From Stomoxys calcitrans (taxonomy: Eukaryota; Arthropoda; Insecta; Diptera; Muscidae): a DNA stretch of 64,000 nucleotides. How positions within the stretch are numbered: position 1 is the stretch's first letter; every line of letters starts with the position of its first letter. This document shows, in pieces, positions 57,713 to 64,000 of this stretch. The stretch is taken from positions 149,684,001 to 149,748,000 of the forward strand of contig NC_081556.1 in the NCBI RefSeq assembly GCF_963082655.1. The letters run 5' to 3'. The position numbers were made by a program, and so were the translations under genes. The notes below the pieces were generated by a model, which was not told the DNA's origin, ran no database searches, and was given only the letters and a program-made list of their open reading frames with translations.

Positions 57713-58346
57713 AAGGCTGGTACTACGTTCGCTTTTGCGACAGTTTTGGCCGATAACTTTTTTAAATAATGGATTTAAATTCGAAAACAAACACGGTGAT
57801 TTCGTTTAGTACGGCATTCCCTAATTACTAATTATAAAATTTAGATAAAACTATTTTTGAAAATTGTGTAGGTTGCAGCGATGAAAACGAAAAAAGTACC
57901 ACTCATTATATGGTACTATGCAAAATATATTCATTTACAGGTAGTGTCAGTTTCCCAACAACAAATCTGTCAAATCAGTGATAAATACTACTCTGATTTT
58001 TAGTATGTTACTATTTCGCGCCATTTTTGATTGTTTGTGTAAGTTATGGTTCTTAACTATAATACACTCACACACACAACCAAAACTCGTTGACAGATAG
58101 TGCACTTCGCGAGAAAAAAAATTGTACCCAGCTATTTATGGTACACTATGTTCGTTTTTTCACAATTGAAAACAATATTTTTTCGCGATTACTCTTTTTA
58201 AACACTACAAAAATCTCAATGATAACACAATAATTTTATTAAAATTGCTTCATAAGTTATTGAGGAATGTGCTACTGAATGAAATCGGCATGTTTTAAGC
58301 TAATCACAAAAAAATTTCGCGAAAAGCTAACATAGTACCAGCCTTT
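57713..58346. mobile_element. Family S TIR element with nested hAT-like MITE
   Basis: The ends aaggctggtactacgttcgc and aagctaacatagtaccagcc plus tt are inverse to each other. The interior has tttaaataatggatttaaat and its counterpart. It is split by the hAT-like MITE at 57921-58149. Partial relatives lie at 15800-16038 and about 61955-62012. Confidence 0.72.
57921..58149. mobile_element. hAT-like MITE copy 8 (nested)
   Basis: Starts CAAAATATATTCATTTACAGG and carries the shared interior (gtgcacttcgcgagaaaaaa). The right end is shortened after gtacactatg, so no clean target duplication is visible. Confidence 0.75.
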
Positions 58347-58416
58347 TAGATTAAATTTGTGGGCGTCCTTGGATTTGCTCTGCAAATAACAAACAAACAA
58401 GCATACTCTTATGAAG

Positions 58417-58694
58417 CAAGGCGGATCTAATAAGGTGATCTCGAGCAAACAGCTGTTAACAGCCGGTCGGGTTTGACAGTATAAAGATGTCAGATTTTTG
58501 TTTACGTTTTCTTTTTTGTAATCTTCCTTCTCGCTTATTATCTGTTCATATTCGCACAGGTATACACACGCACACAAATTTCCTTGCGTGTGTTGGCAAA
58601 ACGTCTACCAGCTTGATGACAAGATGGCGGATTGCACCATATGATTTGCTGTTGTTGTACAAATGAGACCACCTTTAGTTGTTTTTTTGCCATG
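58417..58694. mobile_element. Family R MITE copy 2 (9-bp TSD)
   Basis: 278 bases with ends CAAGGCGGATCTAATAAGG and CCACCTTTAGTTG plus TTTTTTTGCCATG. The exact duplication cttatgaag is at 58408-58416 and 58695-58703. Confidence 0.85.
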
Positions 58695-58872
58695 CTTATG
58701 AAGTTAGTTTGCAAAAGTAAACTAAGAATAAAAAAATTCAATTTTAATTTTAGAATTCACCTGAACATGTCCAACACTGCACATATAATATAAAATGTTA
58801 TAATGAAGCAAATAATATACGTACCTTAAAATGCTTATTTTGTATTTGTTGGATAAGTTATGGATAAAGAGT

Positions 58873-58880
58873 TATCGATA
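58873..58880. promoter_or_regulatory. DRE-like octamer
   Basis: TATCGATA, the core that binds DREF in flies and marks housekeeping promoters. It lies in the interval where the missing first exon of the JmjC gene should be. Confidence 0.25.
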
Positions 58881-58889
58881 AGAGTTTGT

Positions 58890-59340
58890 ATTTTAAGTCG
58901 TTGGCAAGCGATCAATTTTTTTAATTTTTGGCAGTACTTGGCATCAAATTGTTCTCTTTTTACATTCATTCTTTGTTTACGATTTCTCCTACTTGATAAC
59001 ATTTCCAACAGGATTCACTAATAGAAGGTTAGGTCACATGCAAAAACACAAAGTGGATAGGCCCCATAAACATCATTAAGGATGTCAAATCTGACGATTG
59101 AAAATGTCATCATATAGGAGAAAACGTAAACAAAGAATGAATGTAAAAAGAGAACAAGTTGACATCCTCAATGCCAAGTACTGCCAAATATTAAAAAAAA
59201 AGTATATCGGCTGATCGCTTGGCTTAACCTTATTCAGTGAATCCTGCATTTCCAATCGGCAGAGTTGACATCCTTAATATTGTTTATGGGGCCTTTCCAT
59301 TTTATGTTTGGCAAGTGACCTAAACTTCTATTAGAAGTAT
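58890..59340. mobile_element. Old CAGGATTCACT-family copy, host of copy B
   Basis: Left half ttggcaagcgatcaattttt to ctacttgataacatttccaa, right half catttccaatcggcagagtt to tgacctaaacttctattag. The two halves are separated by the younger copy at 59009-59246. Confidence 0.8.
59009..59246. mobile_element. CAGGATTCACT-family MITE copy B (9-bp TSD, nested)
   Basis: 238 bases from CAGGATTCACTAATAGAAGG to TTCAGTGAATCCTG. The exact duplication catttccaa is at 59000-59008 and 59247-59255. It is inserted inside an older copy of its own family. Confidence 0.95.
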
Positions 59341-60056
59341 GCCAATAAAAAACTTTAGATAAATGATTGTTTGGTCAAACCGCCGTTTGCTCTTAGCTTG
59401 TTTCCACTCGCATCTTCTACGGGGAGAACGATCATTAACTCCATCTCCCAACCCGCAACCACCGTAAAAATACCAAACATATATTAAATTTAACCAAACA
59501 TATTTTTATAATATTTTATTGTTTTTTTTTTTTGTAATATTCCATATACTTTAAAATCTTCATAGGGCGCAAATTATTGGTGTGTCCATACTTCTTCAAT
59601 AAATAATGCATTAAACTTTATAGTGCAAACAAATAAACAAAATTAATAATTTACCACATATGTTTATGGTCGCCAAAGTTAAGAACGTTGAATTACAATG
59701 AGTTCCTCAGCGATCGCGTTTTTTGTGTGTTTCGTAGCTACGGTGTTTTCCTTAGGTGTCGCTAAATGTCAAATTTCCAATAGTTGAAAAAACAAGTTAT
59801 GTTGAAATGAAAACTACCATCCTGTCAATCTAAAAGAACACCGTGAATCTTGATAACACAGCTGTGATTTTTTTCTACAATCTTGAGGGGGTGTTCTATT
59901 TCATCCGATATTCCACACATAAGAAACAAAACAGTGTTATAGGATGAAAATACAAGTATAAAACACATTTGAAGAAGATAAGTTGTAAAGCAAAGTTTAT
60001 TTCTAAAACTACTTTGACATTTCAATTTACGGCTTTTGCCTCCCAACGTAGTTTCG
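59340..60056. other. Intergenic/intron stretch with a 22.8-kb-type block
   Basis: The segment at 59850-60045 matches the interior of the element at 22.79-23.19 kb (tattccacacataagaaaca, aaaacacatttgaagaagat). The rest is unrecognised apart from a 29-codon frame at 59698-59787 discussed under rejected items. Confidence 0.5.
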
Positions 60057-60293
60057 CAGGATTCACTGAATAAGGTTAAGCCAAGCGATCAGCCGATATA
60101 CTTTTTTTTAATATTTGGCAGTACTTGGCATTGAGGATGTCAACTTGTTCTCTTTTTACATTCATTCTTTGTTTACGTTTTCTCCTATATGATGACATTT
60201 TCAATCGTCAGATTTGACATCCTTAATGATGTTTATGGGGCCTATCCACTTTGTGTTTTTGCATGTGACCTAACCTTCTATTAGTGAATCCTG
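60057..60293. mobile_element. CAGGATTCACT-family MITE copy C (9-bp TSD, inverted)
   Basis: 237 bases from CAGGATTCACTGAATAAGG to ATTAGTGAATCCTG, opposite in orientation to copy B. The exact duplication gtagtttcg is at 60048-60056 and 60294-60302. Confidence 0.95.
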
Positions 60294-60582
60294 GTAGTTT
60301 CGTTGGGGTTGATTTTTGTTGTTGTGCTAATGACGTTATATCTTAATTGTACCATGGCTCAGTAAAAAGGTACATGTAGTCATTTTATGAGAATAGTCTT
60401 AAGAAGAAGAATTAATTCTGTTTATTTCTGTTTTCTGTAAAGATTTTCGACCTACTGCCTTTGTTTACTAAATCGAGTCGAGTTGAAATACCATGACGTA
60501 CTGATATTTTAAAAAATGTTTTTGGTACGAAAACCTTCACATTTGTTTGTAGAAATTAGTTAAAGTTTTGGAATTTTTCTAG

Positions 60583-61347
60583 TTTTGGAATCGACAAACG
60601 GATTCTGCTCGGGAAGCAGCTTTACGCATTAGGGAACGTTTGGATCAAAGGTTTATAGAAAAACTAGACAGCCTTCACAATGGGGCGTGGAACACTGGCA
60701 TGGTGTCTCGAGAAGATTTGCAAGAGGCCTATCGAAAATCTCGAGAGATTGAACAGAACCATAGGGTTAATATGTGGTACACCTTTGGCATAATGGCATT
60801 TGTAATGCTTTTAACACCAATTTTCTATAATCTATTAACATTCCTCATTGGTGTCAAGTGTTTTTTACCACAAAATGTTGTCGTGTGGGAAGCCACAAGA
60901 CCTATAAGCGATTGTGGTTTTTGTAGAGGAGTCGAGGGTCCGCTTATATTAAAAAATATGACTCGAGAAGAATTTGCTCCATATGCCTACTCTTCATTGC
61001 CCATAGTAATTAAAAATGCTGTTAATCATTGGCCAGCTACCAAGCTGTTAAACTTGAAGTTACTGAAAGAGATTTATGAACGCAATCCAGGGTCTCTAGA
61101 TGAGGATTGCCATTTTTTAAATTTCCATTCGGATTTAAAGTCCATAAGTGATGTCTTCAATATGTCACCAGAGAGAGCCAATTTAAGTATTGGAAATACA
61201 TGGTACGTAGGGTGGAGTAATTGTCATCCTGGAGTTTTGGAAGAACTTCGAAAACTTTATGGCCGACCACACTTTTTGCCCGTCGACGCGGAAATGTCCA
61301 ATACCGATTATATATTTCTGGGATATGAGCAAGGAGCATATATGCAT
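60583..61347 (+). CDS. JmjC-like gene, exon 2 (first visible)
   Basis: 765 bases, open throughout, ending EQGAYMH at donor gtaagt. It contains the transmembrane segment, a CGFCRG motif and LPIVIKNAVNHWPA, a typical cupin_8/JmjC lead-in. Confidence 0.82.
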
Positions 61348-61702
61348 GTAAGTTTTTCGTAGAATTGAAATTTGATAGACTACCTGTTGTACATTTTACT
61401 TTGATGTTGCATTTTAGTTGGACTATATACATCGATTAATGTGGCAAGCACAAATTAAAGGAAACAAAAGCTGGATATTGGCTCCAACACCGGAATGTGA
61501 TCATCTTTGTCAATCATTTTCATTTAATGTTGAACCAGGCGATGCGGGTGAGAACAAAATCTGTTGAATGAGCGGACTGATGTGTTTTTTTCTAAATCAC
61601 TTTTTTTTTAATATAGTTTTAGTTGACACTCGCGTCTGGTATCATGGCACATCCATTCCAAAAGGACAGTTAACTTTAACCATACAATCGGAATATGGTT
61701 AA
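60583..61702 (+). CDS. Membrane-anchored JmjC/cupin-type protein, first exon missing (gene level)
   Basis: Exons 60583-61347, 61418-61547 and 61617-61702 join in phase to at least 326 residues and a TAA stop. The first exon begins in phase 0 right after acceptor tttttctag with no ATG, so an upstream exon exists unless the internal ATG at 60700 is used. Residues 1-64 are charged and helical (SAREAALRIRERLDQRF). Residues 65-90 are one hydrophobic segment (WYTFGIMAFVMLLTPIFYNL then LTFLIG), predicting a single-pass anchor. The rest resembles the JmjC/cupin_8 fold: iron-binding H-x-D in YMHLDYI (across the exon 1/2 junction), a 2-oxoglutarate-type lysine in GNKSWILAP, EPGDAVLVDTRVWYHGT with the distal His. 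These residues suggest an active 2-oxoglutarate dioxygenase, substrate unknown. It is tail to tail with Wdr82. I do not recognise a gene symbol. Confidence 0.75.
61418..61547 (+). CDS. JmjC-like gene, exon 3
   Basis: 130 bases after acceptor gcattttag, reading LDYIHRLMWQAQIKGNKSW and continuing to VEPGDA plus one base. Donor gtgaga. Confidence 0.85.
61617..61702 (+). CDS. JmjC-like gene, last exon
   Basis: 86 bases after acceptor taatatag, reading VLVDTRVWYHGTSIPKGQLT and ending IQSEYG with TAA. It holds the distal metal-binding His. Confidence 0.85.
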
Positions 61703-62277
61703 AAATAGGAATGCACAAATTATATTTTAATTTTTTTAGACTGATATACTAAAAGTAACCGCATCTATACCTATTTAAAAAATGTTTTTTATTTATTTTG
61801 GAACTAAAGTAACTTTAGTTTCACATCGCTATGAGTCTTTGATTTTCGCCATCGGGAGTAAGGGTGAATACGTTTATTGAAATTATTTCATATGATAGGA
61901 AGGAATGTGAAATACAGAGTGAAATCAGTTTTTTGCTTCAACATCTATTTAAAAAAACGGTAATCACTAAAACATTTCGCAAAAAGCTAACGCAGTATCA
62001 ACCTTTAACTAATTTGCTAGGCTCTGCCAATGTTCAGATCGCTCTTGACTCACAGATTAACCTTTTGTAGTTTTTAACTTTCTCTGTCAACTACATTTTC
62101 CCTATTTCCTTCCATGGAGCGTAGTAATAATAAATAACTAAGATTTATGGTATATTTGAATCAAGGTCGGTTTATTTTTTTCGTCTTGTTTTAAAGTCAA
62201 GATACTAAAGCCGAACAATAAAAAATAACTTAAAGATATTCATTTATCATTTAAAAATAAACTAAAATCTAGTTTTT
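61703..62277. other. Tail-to-tail spacer
   Basis: AATAAA for the JmjC gene may be at 62129-62134, and the minus-strand AATAAA for Wdr82 at 62171-62176. A family S scrap (aaaaagctaacgcagtatca then acctt) lies near 61980-62005. The frame at 61864-62070 is not supported as a gene. Confidence 0.5.
62171..62176 (-). terminator. Candidate Wdr82 polyadenylation signal
   Basis: TTTATT on the plus strand, that is AATAAA on the minus strand, 102 bases past the Wdr82 stop. Confidence 0.45.
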
Positions 62278-63231
62278 CTATAATCCATCCTCAGAAGTTG
62301 GAAGCCAAAATGCCATATTGGTACAGGCGGATGCAAGAAGCATGTACTTTGGGTTAAACTGAACGCATTGAACAGGTCCGGGATGGTCGCCATTTAAAAC
62401 ACACACCTTGTAACCAGTATCCGCATTCCATACATGAACTCTACCGTCTGTGCTGCCCGAGAATATAAACTGTGAGTCAGGGCTGAAGCTAGCTTCAATT
62501 GGTATGCCTTTGGTGTTGGGATATCCAGTAAATGTTTGTAGCGGTGTTCCATGGAATGCGTCTATCAAACGTATTATAGAACCATTTGTGCTTATCAAAA
62601 TAGTTTTGCCATCACGTGAAAACTTTAGCCCAGTCCAATCACATTCCTTTTCCTGGTTCAATTTGAATGTTACAAAGGGACCCTTATCGAAAGAACGTAA
62701 GTCGTATAATTTAATACTTTCAGAGTTGACACCAGCTGCAAATATCAAACCTTCCGGATCATAGGCTGCTACGGGGCGACCAGATAAATGCATCAACCCT
62801 TGGCAATTTGGTGAACGTAAATCCCATATACGCAATGTCTTATCCAACGATCCGGACAGGAATGCATCATCGACGGGCGATATGCACAAAGTTATTACCT
62901 TCTTTGTATGGCCAGGGAAATAACGCAAATATTTATTATCATGCAAACTCAGATATCGTATGGTATCATCAACTTTGGTGGAGCTATGGATGGCCGTGTT
63001 ATTTGCATGAGTAAAATGTATAAGGTCCACGCCGTATTTTTTCGAATTGACTGTTCTGGATTGAGTGCCCTTTTCGCAGTCATAAATCACAATTTGATCG
63101 TCTTCACTGCATGATATCAAATGCTCCCCATTTGGGGAAAAGTCAATAGCGTTTATTTTGTCTGTGTTTTCCCTAAACACCTTTGCCACTTTAAAGCTTC
63201 TTACAACAGAGTCTATTAATTTCATCTTCAT
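62278..63231 (-). CDS. Wdr82, WD-repeat subunit of SET1/COMPASS
   Basis: A single uninterrupted frame of 317 residues, the expected length for the family. Wdr82 recruits the SET1 H3K4 methyltransferase to RNA polymerase II phosphorylated on Ser5 and also acts in a PNUTS phosphatase complex, in the nucleus. The N-terminus [19 protein letters not shown] and the repeats [40 protein letters not shown] then [10 protein letters not shown], and [20 protein letters not shown] then W are characteristic, as is the near-terminal [14 protein letters not shown]. No frameshift or missing block is seen. Met1 is chosen at 63231; Met3 would remove two residues. The gene is intronless and lies tail to tail with the JmjC-like gene. 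Confidence 0.97.
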   Translation of the reverse strand: MKMKLIDSVVRSFKVAKVFRENTDKINAIDFSPNGEHLISCSEDDQIVIYDCEKGTQSRTVNSKKYGVDLIHFTHANNTAIHSSTKVDDTIRYLSLHDNKYLRYFPGHTKKVITLCISPVDDAFLSGSLDKTLRIWDLRSPNCQGLMHLSGRPVAAYDPEGLIFAAGVNSESIKLYDLRSFDKGPFVTFKLNQEKECDWTGLKFSRDGKTILISTNGSIIRLIDAFHGTPLQTFTGYPNTKGIPIEASFSPDSQFIFSGSTDGRVHVWNADTGYKVCVLNGDHPGPVQCVQFNPKYMLLASACTNMAFWLPTSEDGL

Positions 63232-63434
63232 GGTTGCGACGCTTGTTTAATTTGCTTTTATTTTCACAACTGATGCATAGGTTTGCCACATCTAAAGAAA
63301 CTTGCAAATGTTAAGGACCAATTTTCAACATTTTAAGGCATGTTCACATTTGATAATGGATAATCAATCGGCAAATGATGTTATCGATAATGAACTAGTT
63401 TGTTGTTGTTATGTAAATACGTACGCCTTTGTTG
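63232..63434 (-). promoter_or_regulatory. Wdr82 upstream region with DRE octamer
   Basis: A TATCGATA octamer at 63382-63389, 151 bases upstream of the Wdr82 start codon, fits a DREF-regulated housekeeping promoter. No TATA box is evident at a useful distance. Confidence 0.4.
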
Positions 63435-63613
63435 CTATCTTCTTTCTCGCATGTTCTGCGAGAAAGTGTTCTGCACATATTCTGCTCTGCTCATGTACGC
63501 ACACGCACACAAATTTCTTTGTGTGTGTTGGCAAAACGTCGATTGATGGCAAGATGGCGGATTGCACCATTAATTTGTAGTTGTTGTACAAATAAGACCA
63601 CCTTTATTTGTTT
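63435..63613. mobile_element. Family R MITE copy 3, left end lost
   Basis: Shares cacacgcacacaaatttctt, gtgtgttggcaaaacgtcga, aagatggcggattgcaccat and the end gaccacctttatttgttttg with the copies at 23.5 and 58.4 kb. Open frames on both strands here are element-derived. Confidence 0.72.
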
Positions 63614-64000
63614 TGCCATGCGTAATAATAAATAACAGAAATTTAATAAAAAATTATCAAAATTTTGATATATATACTAAATTTAGCAAAAATAAAATAA
63701 TAAATCGATGGCGTTGCAACTGAACACCAAAAGTTATCGCTTCAAGTGTTCATCGATGTACCGTTTTTGGCAAATGCTTTAATCAAAACGTACACACGAT
63801 GAGTACGATCATGATGTGCCATCTAAAAGGGCCATAAAACCTACTTTTGCCGTTTTTTATTTTTCAAGTCAAATAATCTAGACCGATATCATGCGATAAT
63901 TGAATAATCGTAATTTCCAATGTAGTGCTAAAATAAAACAGCATTTGTTTCTGGGAATTCCATGTGAAGAGTTATCGTTGTTTCCTCAACCAATTCAATA
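63614..64000. other. Right-hand end of the window
   Basis: AT-rich at the left, then unrecognised sequence. No exon can be supported. Confidence 0.4.

Noticed and set aside
59698..59787. 29-codon frame resembling a signal peptide (MSSSAIAFFVCFVATVFSLG)
   Set aside because: Considered as the first exon of the JmjC-like gene, but its possible donor leaves phase 1 while the next exon needs phase 0, and the protein already has an internal membrane anchor.
62908..63114. Plus-strand frames over Wdr82
   Set aside because: Antisense shadows of the intact WD-repeat gene.

Overview
The window is repeat-dense nuclear DNA from a higher fly. The genes have short fly-type introns, the proteins resemble Drosophila orthologues, and the dispersed repeats look like those of calyptrate, probably muscid, flies such as Stomoxys, Haematobia or Musca. 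The species call is an inference. Five protein-coding genes can be supported, and most of the remaining sequence is mobile or satellite DNA.

From left to right: (1) 7.1-17.5 kb, plus strand: the last five visible exons of an NCKAP5-like coiled-coil protein, with its 5' end outside the window. (2) 24.1-26.1 kb, plus strand: a five-exon Mos-type protein kinase. (3) 29.4-57.1 kb, minus strand: a tafazzin gene that I could assemble completely in phase (six exons, 400 residues). A repeat-filled intron of about 23.5 kb separates the targeting/Q-rich N-terminal part from the acyltransferase part. (4) 60.6-61.7 kb, plus strand: three exons of a membrane-anchored JmjC/cupin protein whose first exon was not found. 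(5) 62.3-63.2 kb, minus strand: an intronless, intact Wdr82. Mos and tafazzin are tail to tail, as are the JmjC gene and Wdr82. Tafazzin and the JmjC gene are probably head to head. The genes do not form one pathway: mos is an oocyte MAPK activator, tafazzin remodels mitochondrial cardiolipin, Wdr82 is a chromatin/transcription factor and NCKAP5 relatives are cytoskeletal.

The repeat fraction is unusually legible. Several short transposon families can be delimited to the base by their target-site duplications: a family with CAGGATTCACT ends and 9-bp duplications (five duplications read, four exact and one 8/9, one copy inserted inside another), a hAT-like family with CAAGATATATT ends and 8-bp duplications, and a third family with 9-bp duplications. 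There is also a damaged mariner with five or six deletion derivatives, and a 607-bp foldback element with two apparently identical 194-bp arms that each carry the start of an IS630-type transposase. A tRNA-derived SINE, fragments of non-LTR retrotransposons, and a chimeric element that carries a jockey-type reverse transcriptase fragment are present as well. Long satellite-like arrays include a 1.5-kb minisatellite of 29-bp units and dispersed blocks of diverged 100-170 bp units with palindromic heads.

No convincing new multi-gene system was found. The most noteworthy items are the tafazzin gene structure, the foldback element, the 9-bp-duplication family and the RT-carrying chimera.
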